Assembly: GCA_903929315.1 (NCBI GenBank) | Contig: CAIYUC010000223.1 | Span: 1-56,855, forward strand | Origin: an uncultured Bacteroidales bacterium | Lineage (GTDB): Bacteria > Bacteroidota > Bacteroidia > Bacteroidales > FEN-979 | Direction of reading: 5' to 3' | Length of the DNA stretch: 56,855 nt | Shown: in pieces, positions 41,997-51,019 of the stretch | How the letters are laid out: every line of letters starts with the position of its first letter | How positions within the stretch are numbered: the stretch's first letter is position 1 | Made by a program: the position numbers and the translations under genes | Notes under the pieces: generated by a model | The model's database searches: none | The model's input: only the letters and a program-made list of their open reading frames with translations | Told to the model about the DNA's origin: nothing

Positions 41997-43838
41997 ATGA
42001 GTAAATTAGCTAATAAGATTGAAGCGCACGATCGTTCCATTTCAGAAATTATGGACGACAAGAAATATACTGTTGACTATTTCCAACGTGAGTTTAAATG
42101 GGAAGAACGGCACATTGAGCAGCTTATCTCCGACCTTACTTCTTCGTTTTTAGATGAGTATCAACCAGAACACAAGCGAAAAGACATAGAGAATTATAAT
42201 TCTTATTACTTAGGCCCTTTCGTCGTAAGCATAAAAGATGGTCAGCGAAGTATAATTGATGGGCAACAACGCCTTACGTCTCTTACTTTGTTGCTTATAT
42301 ATCTGAATAATCTTCAAAAGGAATTGGGGTATAATGAAAAATTAGAACAACTGATCTTTTCAGAGAAATTTGGTGAAAAGTCTTTCAATATTCAAGTCGA
42401 AGAAAGAATTCTGTGCCTTGAAGCCCTTTTCAACAATGAGGAATACATACCAAAGGAAGATGATGATGAATCGACTATAAATATTGTTGCACGCTACAAT
42501 GACATTCAGAAAGCCTTTCCTGAGGAAATAAAAAATGGAATTCTTCCTTTCTTCATTGATTGGTTAAAATACAATGTGATAATGGTTGAAATTATTGCAT
42601 ATTCTGATGAGAATGCATACATAATTTTCGAAACCATGAATGACAGGGGGCTCAACCTCACCCCAACTGAAATGCTGAAGAGTTTTATTCTGTCCAAATT
42701 TACGGACAGTAAAAAAAGGCAAAAAGCCAATGAATTATGGAAAAAATCCATGCAAACTTTGCATGATTACGATAAGGATGAAGACCAGCGATTTATCCAG
42801 GCATGGTTCAGAAGTCAATACGCGATAACAATAAGGCCAGGAAAAGCCGATTCAAAAAATGAAGATTTTGAAAAGATTGGTACACGTTTCCACAGTTGGT
42901 TCAGAGATAATTTGGATAAAGTTGGTCTGACAGATGAAAAATCTGATGATTTTGAACTATTCATCGATTCCGATTTTAAATTCTTTCTAAAAATCTATTT
43001 AAACATTCTTAATGCTGAGCGGACATTTACCCCTGAACTTGAATACATATACTATATAAAGCGATGGGGTATTGCAAATTCATTAGGCTATCCCTTGCTT
43101 ATGGCTCCTTTGACAAAGAATGATGATGAAGAAACGGTATTTAAGAAAATGAATATGGTTGCAAGGTACATTGAAACATTCGTCGTTCGTCGTTCCGTCA
43201 ATTTCAGATTATTTGCTTCTAGTTCGATACGGTATACAATGTATACTCTCGTAAAAGAGATAAGAAACAAAAACCTGTCCGAACTCCAGACAATATTAAA
43301 GCGTAAACTGACCGAAATGGAAGAATCATTTGAAGGGATAAGGAATTTTAGATTACACGGCCAGAATAGATATTTCATAAAATTTTTGTTGTCAAGGATG
43401 ACAGCATTTGTTGAACAACAAACTGGAATGAGTTCATCTTTTGAAAAATATTTCCACAATTCCAATGGAAAACCTTTTGAGGTTGAACATATATGGGCAG
43501 ATATGTTTTACGAACACAGAGATGAGTTTGATCAGGAGAGGGATTTTCAAGAAATTCGCAACCGATTTGGCGGATTACTTCTCCTGCCAAAAGGGACCAA
43601 TCAATCATTCTCCTCAAAACCCTACATTCAAAAGCTGCAGCATTATGTCAAAGAAAATCTTATTGTTCAATCATTATGCGAGTTAACATATCAGAACAAT
43701 CCCAACTTCCTCACAATGAAAAACACGCTTAATCTGCCATTTGTGCCGCATAATGATTTTAAAAAGCAAGATATAGAGCAAAGGCAAGAATTGTATCAAT
43801 CTATTTGTGAAAGAATTTGGGATATTCAGAAAACTTGA
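41997..43838 (+). CDS. DUF262/DUF1524 protein, GmrSD-type IV restriction-like
   Basis: The 613-residue protein has the DUF262 start DYFQREFKWEERHIEQLISDL with SIIDGQQRLTSLTLLLIY (about 85-102); the DGQQR motif binds and hydrolyses nucleotide in relatives. DAYIIFETMNDRGLNLTP-like sequence follows. The C-terminal DUF1524 domain has FEVEHIWADMF (about 493-503) and NRFGGLLLLPKGTNQSFSSK (about 521-540), which carry the His/Asn of an HNH-like nuclease. GmrSD-type proteins cut modified phage DNA, and related proteins work in phosphorothioate-sensing systems. It ends an apparently continuous operon that begins with the type I R gene at 33800. Length is in the usual range. Confidence 0.85.
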   Translation: MSKLANKIEAHDRSISEIMDDKKYTVDYFQREFKWEERHIEQLISDLTSSFLDEYQPEHKRKDIENYNSYYLGPFVVSIKDGQRSIIDGQQRLTSLTLLLIYLNNLQKELGYNEKLEQLIFSEKFGEKSFNIQVEERILCLEALFNNEEYIPKEDDDESTINIVARYNDIQKAFPEEIKNGILPFFIDWLKYNVIMVEIIAYSDENAYIIFETMNDRGLNLTPTEMLKSFILSKFTDSKKRQKANELWKKSMQTLHDYDKDEDQRFIQAWFRSQYAITIRPGKADSKNEDFEKIGTRFHSWFRDNLDKVGLTDEKSDDFELFIDSDFKFFLKIYLNILNAERTFTPELEYIYYIKRWGIANSLGYPLLMAPLTKNDDEETVFKKMNMVARYIETFVVRRSVNFRLFASSSIRYTMYTLVKEIRNKNLSELQTILKRKLTEMEESFEGIRNFRLHGQNRYFIKFLLSRMTAFVEQQTGMSSSFEKYFHNSNGKPFEVEHIWADMFYEHRDEFDQERDFQEIRNRFGGLLLLPKGTNQSFSSKPYIQKLQHYVKENLIVQSLCELTYQNNPNFLTMKNTLNLPFVPHNDFKKQDIEQRQELYQSICERIWDIQKT

Positions 43839-43987
43839 TATTCTAATTCTATTACCTTTACTTGTGATTTGCAGATTCTGATCTAGCAAGTCCGGATCTA
43901 TTTTGATAGTATGGCATATGTATGAATGTATGTTTTTCTTTCTAACCTATCCCGATTGTATAAATTGTTAATCACATAAAGGATCAG

Positions 43988-44728
43988 ATGAGTATTAAAA
44001 TGAACACATTTGTCAAGGTTTGCTGGAAAGGAACCAGACTGTTTTTTCAGTTTTTACTGATCGGTTTGCCGGTTGGAGTTATCATCGGATTATCCGAATC
44101 TCCGGTTATAAGTACCGTACTTTCGTCCATACTGGTATTGATAACTACCCTTGTAGCCCTTTTTTCCGGTTTCGAACTCAATTCATCCAGGATATCGGGC
44201 AAACTAATGACGCTGCCTGTTTTGGGATTGATCTGGGGACTGCTGGTTGGCGGGTTTCTTGGTTTGATGGAAAAAAACTCAGAGTATTTCATTCACCATT
44301 CGCAAGCACCCGATATTGAACAGTGGGTCAAGATTATGCAACCCAACCTTTCTTATAAACTACTTTACGATTCCATGGAGGCTGTTTCAAAAAGAGACCA
44401 TAAACGTTTTGAATTATTAAAAAATAAAATATTGATTGACAGCATCAATGATGTCAACCGGCAAAAAATTGCGCACGAACTGTTTCAGAAATCGATGAAC
44501 AAAGGGGAACAGGAAGTTCCGGTTAAGCAGACAGAGTTCTTTAAAAAAAGTTCAGAAAAGTTCAGTATTTATTGTTACTATTATAATCTATCGCTGACGG
44601 ATCCAGAGAAATTCATGAATGCAGTCTTCAAGAGCGACGATACACTTATTCAAGCTATTTCAATGAAAACAAAGGAAAGAACCAAATTGCAGGAAGAATT
44701 AAAAATACATTGTGAAAATGATAAGTAA
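43988..44728 (+). CDS. Membrane protein with three N-terminal helices, partner of a trypsin-like protease
   Basis: The 246-residue protein has three hydrophobic helices (about 17-37, 41-63 and 75-95) and then a charged, helical cytoplasmic or periplasmic domain (about 100-246). It is not recognised. It starts about 150 bases after the DUF262 gene, and its last codons overlap the start of the next gene (GTGAAAATGATAAGTAA), so translation of the two is coupled. The pair probably forms one functional unit at the membrane. No defence motif is seen in this protein itself. Confidence 0.65.
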   Translation: MSIKMNTFVKVCWKGTRLFFQFLLIGLPVGVIIGLSESPVISTVLSSILVLITTLVALFSGFELNSSRISGKLMTLPVLGLIWGLLVGGFLGLMEKNSEYFIHHSQAPDIEQWVKIMQPNLSYKLLYDSMEAVSKRDHKRFELLKNKILIDSINDVNRQKIAHELFQKSMNKGEQEVPVKQTEFFKKSSEKFSIYCYYYNLSLTDPEKFMNAVFKSDDTLIQAISMKTKERTKLQEELKIHCENDK

Positions 44729-47342
44729 ATATACTGCATTTCTAGTTTTTGTTTTAATGGGTTATACTGTCAAAGGACAGCTTGATTCCATTAATTATGC
44801 AAACTTTATAAGGCGAAACACATATAAAATCATATTTGATGATGGTTTTGCATCTGGATTCAAGATTAAGGGATATAGTGGGATTTATACCTCATTGCAT
44901 AGTTTTTTAAATGCACCTTTTGATTCCAACTTCCGATCTTATTCAAAAAAGATCAAGTATATCTATAATCCGACTGAAGAAACTCCAATACAAAACAGAA
45001 ATACTTTTATCGTCAGTAAAGTGGACATTTCGAGAGACATTGTTTATATCGAAATTCTAAATGATAGATTTCTACATAAGACTTCCGAAATCAAGTACAA
45101 TAAAGACACAATCACCAGGCTTGATAATTTTGATAAAGAACTGAAATATTGTGGATTTGTTGATATCTATCAACGTTATCCAAAAATTTTCAATCATCCT
45201 TATAACGAGACAATAGAAATTGGGGGAGTAAGTGCCAATTTGAAGAACAAGGAAAAATTTTTAGAATTGGGTATTCCGGATAAAACTCGTCAATGTGTAT
45301 ATTATGACGGCTTTATGGCTGAGGGATTCTCCGGTGGGCCGGTCCTGTTAAACCATTACGTGATCGGTATTAACTGTTTTTCAATTCCATTATATGCACA
45401 TCATGAGGACTGTATCAGCTATTCCGTTTTGTTTCAGCCAGACAGTCTGAAAAGTTATGCACAGTTAGATCAACGGGAAAAGGACCTGTTGAGCAAAGCT
45501 CCAAAAATAGTGACAGATCTTGCTTTCTTCCGAAAATTCAAAGACTCAAGCGAGTATTTTAAAAATTATCTGTCAACAATTCAAATAAAATATTCGAATT
45601 ATGTTAAAGGCCTCCAGACTAAAATAGATTCAAACAATGTAAAGTACCAGGTTGTAAGCCTGCGTCTCAAGAATTTGCAAAAAAAATTAGATTCACTTGA
45701 TAAACTGCTCAGTGTCCCTGTCAACCAGAAGGTAATGACGCCATTGATGCGCGCTCATCTGATTAAAATAAAATCTGTTTGCCATGACACGTTAATAAAA
45801 TTGAAGGATATATCTTATAAACTCAACCTGACACTGAATAACCTGAACAGAGAAAAAGACGAAGTCATTCAGAACGAAAAGGATAAGATCAATCAGGTGC
45901 CTCCCTATATTGAAACAGTTGTAAGAACTATTAAGATGAACGATCCTGAAATGATCAGGATCAATACAGAGAAACCAACCGCCAATTATCAGGTGATTAC
46001 AGATGACAACCGGCAATTCATTCTGGAATCATATAAATACCAAGAATATGCGACAACCTTGTATCTGAAAACAATGAATTTCTGGATCCAGTATAATATA
46101 AAATCCAACAATCGCCTGTCATTGTATGAATTAGATTCTGCTATTTTTTATGCTGGTAAATTAAAGGTCAAGCTTGACACATCCGTTTTCCCGTCTGCGT
46201 TGTCTCCGCAGGAGGCACGACTTTGGGCGAAACATCTTCACACGGATTTTAAAAAGAAAGCAGGAGAAATCATTCAGAAAATATCACAAGAATGTGACTG
46301 CAAAAAAACTATCGAGGAGGGAGAAGAATTAGAGCGATCTGGCAATATTGACGAAGCGCTTAAAAAGTACCTTGTGGCATGTAAAAACGCTTGCAGCCGG
46401 GAGGCTTTTGATCACGCCGATCACTTATTCCAGCTGATCAATAAAAATTACAATACCTTAATGACTTCAGGGAAACAATTCTTTCAGGAGGAAATGTATG
46501 ACAGTGCACTTGTTTATTTTATACATGCTGCTACAATAAAACCTTTGGAGGAATTACCGGTTACGATGATCAATGAAACAAAGCAACAAATGGAGGAAAG
46601 AGGGCGGAAGGATTCCTCAGACCTATGGATATATAGTGGCCTTGGTAACCTGATTAGTCGAATGAACCAGGAATTAATCCTCAAGAACAACTTTGCAGTC
46701 GCTGTGCCAAATGTTATATCCGAAATTAAACGAACGGGCCAGTATCTTGAAAAAATCCAAGTAACTTTCAAATACGGGCATCAGGATCCGGAATTGAAAA
46801 ACCGTATTGGTATCGCCTACTATTCATATAACTATGCTCCTGGAGAGCAGACAAGCGATGAAATTGAGAGGGCCATCAGTCTGATCAACATTATGATCCG
46901 GCAGAATCTCTTAAGTGTTCAGGATTACTTAATGCCTGAACTGGTACAATTAAAGTTCATGGGCATGGCTGATGCCATCCCGTTCAAAAGCGCACTATCT
47001 GTGAAAAAGGATAAAAACCTGGTATCCATTGTTCGTGAAACAGTATGTGACACCCTCGGACATTGTGACCCTTTTAAGAAGCTCCTCAACAGCAATGATT
47101 CCTTTGAGAAAAACAAATGTCTAGCATTTATCAGGGCCTATATTGCAAAGCAGAATATAGCTTATGTAAATGCAGATCTGATCAAGCCGGAGAACATTCA
47201 GATCTTTGCCAATGCTGATTCTTCAAATGTTGGGGGAGTATACAGGGGGGTTGAAGTGAGATTACTGATCACACTTAATAAAGACCTGCTGTCGCAGGGA
47301 AATTTAAAGAAAATTGAGGCCGAAGCGCTTAAACGGCAGTAA
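44718..47342 (+). CDS. Secreted trypsin-like serine protease with long helical repeat region
   Basis: The frame can start at GTG 44712 or ATG 44718 (MISKYTAFLVFVLM); a signal peptide ends near VKGQ. Residues about 25-240 carry the trypsin-like triad: His in TSLHSF (about 61), Asp in VDISRDIVYIE (about 108) and Ser in GFSGGPVLL (about 205). A coiled-coil-rich region follows (about 265-400, LRLKNLQKKLDSLDKLL). Helical TPR-like sequence comes next (LERSGNIDEALKKYLVACKNAC and DSALVYFIHAATIKP at about 535-610) and continues to the C-terminus. The protein would act in the periplasm or at the cell surface as a protease scaffold. It is coupled to the membrane protein upstream. Not a known named family; the protease call rests on the triad. 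Confidence 0.7.
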   Translation: MISKYTAFLVFVLMGYTVKGQLDSINYANFIRRNTYKIIFDDGFASGFKIKGYSGIYTSLHSFLNAPFDSNFRSYSKKIKYIYNPTEETPIQNRNTFIVSKVDISRDIVYIEILNDRFLHKTSEIKYNKDTITRLDNFDKELKYCGFVDIYQRYPKIFNHPYNETIEIGGVSANLKNKEKFLELGIPDKTRQCVYYDGFMAEGFSGGPVLLNHYVIGINCFSIPLYAHHEDCISYSVLFQPDSLKSYAQLDQREKDLLSKAPKIVTDLAFFRKFKDSSEYFKNYLSTIQIKYSNYVKGLQTKIDSNNVKYQVVSLRLKNLQKKLDSLDKLLSVPVNQKVMTPLMRAHLIKIKSVCHDTLIKLKDISYKLNLTLNNLNREKDEVIQNEKDKINQVPPYIETVVRTIKMNDPEMIRINTEKPTANYQVITDDNRQFILESYKYQEYATTLYLKTMNFWIQYNIKSNNRLSLYELDSAIFYAGKLKVKLDTSVFPSALSPQEARLWAKHLHTDFKKKAGEIIQKISQECDCKKTIEEGEELERSGNIDEALKKYLVACKNACSREAFDHADHLFQLINKNYNTLMTSGKQFFQEEMYDSALVYFIHAATIKPLEELPVTMINETKQQMEERGRKDSSDLWIYSGLGNLISRMNQELILKNNFAVAVPNVISEIKRTGQYLEKIQVTFKYGHQDPELKNRIGIAYYSYNYAPGEQTSDEIERAISLINIMIRQNLLSVQDYLMPELVQLKFMGMADAIPFKSALSVKKDKNLVSIVRETVCDTLGHCDPFKKLLNSNDSFEKNKCLAFIRAYIAKQNIAYVNADLIKPENIQIFANADSSNVGGVYRGVEVRLLITLNKDLLSQGNLKKIEAEALKRQ

Positions 47343-47815
47343 ACTCAAAGGTTATGATATGGTCGTTCAAGTGTTTATTTGTAAACCATCGACCATGAGC
47401 ATGTTGCACCGGGTACCTATTTGTTGCCAACTTGTGAACAAAAATGAATTGAAGTTGCAAGAAAAGAAATCCAGGATATAACCAATTGTGGCTCCTGTAC
47501 TGCAGGCATTAATCTGTAAGGAATTATACAATTTCGGCATGATTATCCTGTCTTTGTTTAACTTTCGGGGTATTTTTTTCTTTGATCATTCAGCCCATCT
47601 GTTTTCCTTTTCCATGATGCAGTTGCAGAATTTGATGACTGTGCTCTTTGTTTAATTCCTATGCTAAGCTATTATCCCATTCCAGGGTTCAGTTCCACTC
47701 ATTCAAGAATTTTCCCGGCATATCCTGCAGGTGTTCGGTATTCCAGTTCCTACTTGAGTGCCCCTCCATGGGCTTAATTACACTTGCATATAAATTAACC
47801 TTAAAAATCACAGCC
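47343..47815. other. Intergenic, no gene seen
   Basis: About 470 bases without a convincing gene. An open frame begins at 47648, but only its part from 47816 has protein-like codon use. The promoter for the gene at 47816 should lie in the right half; no clear TAnnTTTG box was identified. Confidence 0.5.
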
Positions 47816-48127
47816 ATGAAAAATTTTGTAAAAAACTACATCGGAAAAGGAAAGAAAGTCGAAGGCCTTGAAATCATTAAGATCAACTTCAAAATCGAAG
47901 ATCTCGTAAAGTTCTCCCACAAATACAAGGATGAAGATTACATCACCATTGAAATCGCTAAACTGAAAAGCCCTGACAAATTCGGACATGACTACACCGC
48001 TTATGTCAACCGCCTTGAAGAATCCAAAGTAAATGAACCGGTAAAGCCCGTTGAAACTCCCAAAAAGAAGCGTAATACTTCAAAGAAGGCTTCGAAAGAT
48101 GTTCCCTCAGGAGATTTACCCTTCTGA
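47816..48127 (+). CDS. Small basic element protein with an SSB-like C-terminal tip
   Basis: The ATG at 47816 (MKNFVKNYIGKGKKVEGLEI) gives 103 residues. The first 65 residues look like a compact alpha-beta fold (IIKINFKIEDLVKFSHKYKD, YITIEIAKLKSPD). Then comes a Lys/Pro/Ser-rich linker, and the protein ends SGDLPF. Single-stranded-DNA-binding proteins end in a very similar tip (DDDIPF or DDLPF) that recruits repair proteins. The fold itself is not clearly an OB-fold. Genes of this type are known on Bacteroidota integrative elements without a name. A terminator follows 23 bases after the stop. Confidence 0.65.
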   Translation: MKNFVKNYIGKGKKVEGLEIIKINFKIEDLVKFSHKYKDEDYITIEIAKLKSPDKFGHDYTAYVNRLEESKVNEPVKPVETPKKKRNTSKKASKDVPSGDLPF

Positions 48128-48150
48128 GCCAACACAGAATACCTGAATGA

Positions 48151-48178
48151 GGCTGCCCTTTGGGCAGTCTTTTTTTTT
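48151..48178 (+). terminator. Intrinsic terminator
   Basis: GGCTGCCC (48151-48158) pairs with GGGCAGTC (48162-48169) around three T (seven pairs, one G-T), followed by nine T. Confidence 0.88.
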
Positions 48179-48233
48179 GAGCTACTCATCACCCCACGCA
48201 CTATTACTCAAAATTTACAGCAAAATTAAACTC

Positions 48234-48335
48234 ATGAAAATGTTTTTCACTAAGTGTGACCTCCTGACGGATCAGTCACCCGTTGGGTTCATTCAGATTT
48301 TTGAAGTAAAAAATCTGACCCGAACACTTGCTTAA
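48234..48335 (+). CDS. Mini-ORF, copy 2 (33 residues)
   Basis: The frame starts MKMFFTKCDLL, continues QSPVGFIQIF and ends TLA before TAA. It is a diverged copy of the mini-ORF at 28573-28683; both share KMFFTK, DLL, SP, IQIF and a final LA-stop. It lies between the SSB-tip gene with its terminator and the gene at 48431. Conservation within the frame supports translation. No known family. Confidence 0.5.
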   Translation: MKMFFTKCDLLTDQSPVGFIQIFEVKNLTRTLA

Positions 48336-48381
48336 AATTTTCATTCCGTTTGTGGCATTCAGCATAAATTTTTTATAAACC

Positions 48382-48429
48382 ATGGCGAGCCAGATGCCTA
48401 AAAAAGTCTCCGGGGCAGGAGCAAACTAA
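48382..48429 (+). CDS. Possible 15-residue leader ORF
   Basis: ATG at 48382 reads MASQMPKKVSGAGAN and stops one base before the next gene's ATG. A GGAG sequence at its end could serve as ribosome-binding site for the next gene. It may be a leader that couples translation, or chance. Confidence 0.3.
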   Translation: MASQMPKKVSGAGAN

Positions 48430-48430
48430 C

Positions 48431-48841
48431 ATGAATAAGCTTACTGATACTTTGAAGAAACCGGGTAACGGAAAACCAACTGCTGAAGAAAAAGCAATCC
48501 TTACCGTTGTATCACCAGTTCACAATCCTGATATCAATATTCCGGAAGAAAAGAAACCGGTTATCGAAGTCAAGAAGGAAATGACCCTGATGGAGAAGAT
48601 CCTCAAGGTCGAAAACCTTCAGCTTGTCGTCGAAAAAAGAGCCAAGCTGGTGCAAACCCGCTCAGAGCTTGAGAGATTCCAGGTTTCTTCCAATGATTTC
48701 AATTGCACCATGAGGCTGAACGATTCCGACGGGAATGTCTTCACAACCAGTTTCACACCGGGAATCAAGAAAGTCATTGATTTCCTGAAAACATCCTTTG
48801 ATGCAAGCATCAATGATGTCGAAAACAAGATCACTTTCTGA
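48431..48841 (+). CDS. Conserved small protein of the element, 136 residues
   Basis: The protein begins MNKLTDTLKKPGNGKPTAEE, a flexible, charged N-terminus. A helical and beta part follows from about residue 55 (LMEKILKVENLQLVVEKR, RSELERFQVSSNDFNC, KVIDFLKTSFDASINDV). A GGAG lies before the ATG, and a strong terminator follows 22 bases after the stop. A decayed copy of its last two thirds lies at 52030-52228, so it belongs to a repeated element gene family. No known function. Confidence 0.65.
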   Translation: MNKLTDTLKKPGNGKPTAEEKAILTVVSPVHNPDINIPEEKKPVIEVKKEMTLMEKILKVENLQLVVEKRAKLVQTRSELERFQVSSNDFNCTMRLNDSDGNVFTTSFTPGIKKVIDFLKTSFDASINDVENKITF

Positions 48842-48863
48842 CCTTCGACCGCTGAATTACCGG

Positions 48864-48894
48864 GCGTTCCGTCAAAAGACGGAACGCTTTTTTT
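48864..48894 (+). terminator. Strong intrinsic terminator
   Basis: GCGTTCCGTC (48864-48873) pairs perfectly with GACGGAACGC (48878-48887) around AAAA, followed by seven T. Confidence 0.92.
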
Positions 48895-49059
48895 ATGGTC
48901 GTAAAATGCAAACAATCTACATAAGTTGTCCTTTTAAATTCAAAGGTTTACTAAGACTCCTTCCTGATTAAAGAATCTATTAGTCTTATTGAAAAAGCTT
49001 TAATCAATCATTGATATTTATTATTCTTTAACTTTACTCTCAAAACTTATGCTCATAAT

Positions 49060-50127
49060 ATGAAGATTATTAAATATTTTACTTTTTGTATTATATTTTT
49101 ATCCATATCCGGTTTTTTCCATTATGAAGCCACTTCACAAAATAACAAGAAAGGTTATCCATTTTCTCATTTGGAACTACCCAAAACCCAACCAAATGAT
49201 CAAATTATAAACCACACCGGCTATACTCTGTCATATAATTCTATTTATAGAATTGCCAATTGGGTTGCTTATAAGCTTACAGCAGAAGAAATCTTTCCAG
49301 TAGTTAAAAGAAATGATCATTTTGTACCTGACCCTTTACTCAAATCAGAATCGGCAACAAATTCTGACTATAAAGGTTCGGGTTATGACAAAGGGCATCT
49401 GGCTCCTGCCGCAGATATGTGCTATTCTTATCAGACCATGGTCGAATCCTTTTATCTTTCAAACATAACTCCGCAATATCCCAGCTTTAACCGTGGCATC
49501 TGGGAAAAACTGGAAAGGCAGGTTCGTCAATGGGCAATCGATGATAAAGTTGTTTACGTGGTCACGGGAACGGTTCTGACAAAAGGGTTTTCAACAATTG
49601 GCTATAACAGGATCACTGTTCCCCGTTACTTTTATAAGGTTATCCTGGATTACACTGAACCAGATATTAAAGGCATAGGGTTCATAATTCCTAATGAAGG
49701 ATCGCATGAACCTTTACAGCATTATGCCATCACGATTGATAGTGTTGAAAAAGTTACCGGTATCGATTTCTTTTATCAGTTACCTAAGGATCAGGAGCGT
49801 ACTATTGAAAGTAAAATAGATTTGAATGCCTGGTCATGGTCGAGTACATCAACTCATAATAAAGTGCACTCTTCATCTTCAGTTCAATGTAAGGGAATAA
49901 CCAAAACCGGACAAAGGTGTAAAAATCTGACCTTGAATAGCAATGGTTATTGCTACATGCATCAAAGTCAGGTCCCAGGAGCAGAGCCACAGAACAATGG
50001 CATCAACAATTCGAGTAATAGACGGACGATACCTGTAAGATGTTCTGCAATCACTAAAAAGGGTACTCAATGCTCCCGTATGACTTCCAGTCCTAATGGG
50101 AAATGCTGGCAACATTGTGGAGATTGA
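49060..50127 (+). CDS. Secreted DNA/RNA non-specific endonuclease (NUC1) with C-terminal Cys/His repeats
   Basis: The 355-residue protein has a signal peptide (about 1-27). Its NUC1 domain carries SGYDKGHLAPAADM-like sequence (about 109-121, the DRGH motif with Lys for Arg and the catalytic His) and LSNITPQYPSFNRGIWEKLE (about 132-151, metal-binding Asn). The C-terminus has two copies of a motif C-x9-C-x10-C-x2-H (about 277-301 and 328-352; CKGITKTGQRC with GYCYMH, and CSAITKKGTQC with GKCWQH). This resembles a DUF5763-type zinc knuckle. Members cut DNA and RNA outside or in the periplasm. It converges with the next gene with 12 bases between stops. Confidence 0.87.
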   Translation: MKIIKYFTFCIIFLSISGFFHYEATSQNNKKGYPFSHLELPKTQPNDQIINHTGYTLSYNSIYRIANWVAYKLTAEEIFPVVKRNDHFVPDPLLKSESATNSDYKGSGYDKGHLAPAADMCYSYQTMVESFYLSNITPQYPSFNRGIWEKLERQVRQWAIDDKVVYVVTGTVLTKGFSTIGYNRITVPRYFYKVILDYTEPDIKGIGFIIPNEGSHEPLQHYAITIDSVEKVTGIDFFYQLPKDQERTIESKIDLNAWSWSSTSTHNKVHSSSSVQCKGITKTGQRCKNLTLNSNGYCYMHQSQVPGAEPQNNGINNSSNRRTIPVRCSAITKKGTQCSRMTSSPNGKCWQHCGD

Positions 50128-50139
50128 TAGGTCGTCAAA

Positions 50140-50913
50140 TCATTTACCCTTCTTAGAAGTCTTAAAGATAAACCAGTTTGTCTGTTTCTTTGTTTGGGTT
50201 TTATTATTCCCGATTGTAAGAATTTTATTTTCGTCCGATCTATACCATCCCTCACTCCAACCTCCCATGTCCGTATAAATAGCATTTTCAACGCCTATTT
50301 TTAATAATCGCTGAGAGAAGTCAGTTAAATTTAAGTTGATAACAGATTCTGCAATGAAGATTTCGTTACCAATTTTACATATAGCCCTGCGTTGGACTAA
50401 CCTTTTGCATACCAACAGATTGCATGGGATTATTTGTTTCTGAGAGATTAATAGTTGTTGTTGAAAGAAGCTTCCATTAGTTTTCAAAATTTCTTTTGAG
50501 ATAGAATCGTAATTGGCTGTATTAAATTTATAATAGTGGCATGAATCTTTCCAAAGTCCTAATCCTCCCTGAATACTGTCATTTTGCTGAAAGTTAATGA
50601 TTACCCCATTTTCTATATAGAAGCCGTCAATAGTAGTATTTGTGGTCGTAAAAGCCGCTGGAATAGCTAAAAAAACAGAGGAATCAAATTTATCTGGCCT
50701 TCTTCGCATAAAATCGATTGCAAGGTTTACAGGTTTGTATAAGACTAAACCATTGATAACTTCTCGAGTTATAGCAGGATGATTACTTTTCTGTGAATCT
50801 TTTAAATCTGATGTAGGTTGGTCATTAGAATCTGTTTTATTATATTCATTCTGACTATATGAACAAGACACAAATTGAAAAAGTATAAATAATAAAACAC
50901 CTATGTTTCTCAT
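50140..50913 (-). CDS. Lipoprotein, phosphodiester glycosidase (NAGPA)-like
   Basis: The ATG at 50913 gives MRNIGVLLFILFQFVSCSYS, a lipoprotein signal with lipobox FVSC, so this start is preferred over the longer frame that overlaps the HNH gene. The domain reads SVFLAIPAAFTTTNTTIDGF, YIENGVIIN and AIYTDMGGWSEGWYR, then NKTQTKKQTNWFIF. These recall NAGPA-type phosphodiester glycosidases that remove GlcNAc from phosphodiesters, here on the outer surface. The likeness is partial and catalytic residues are not confirmed. It follows the HNH gene on the same strand. Confidence 0.55.
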   Translation of the reverse strand: MRNIGVLLFILFQFVSCSYSQNEYNKTDSNDQPTSDLKDSQKSNHPAITREVINGLVLYKPVNLAIDFMRRRPDKFDSSVFLAIPAAFTTTNTTIDGFYIENGVIINFQQNDSIQGGLGLWKDSCHYYKFNTANYDSISKEILKTNGSFFQQQLLISQKQIIPCNLLVCKRLVQRRAICKIGNEIFIAESVINLNLTDFSQRLLKIGVENAIYTDMGGWSEGWYRSDENKILTIGNNKTQTKKQTNWFIFKTSKKGK

Positions 50914-51019
50914 ATTAAATTCTTTAAAAGAAATATGTAATATAACAAGGTTTGGAGGATGCTTTGTTTCCCATGCAAAAATGACTTCAGCGATATATAT
51001 ACTGGGAATTGATATTCTT

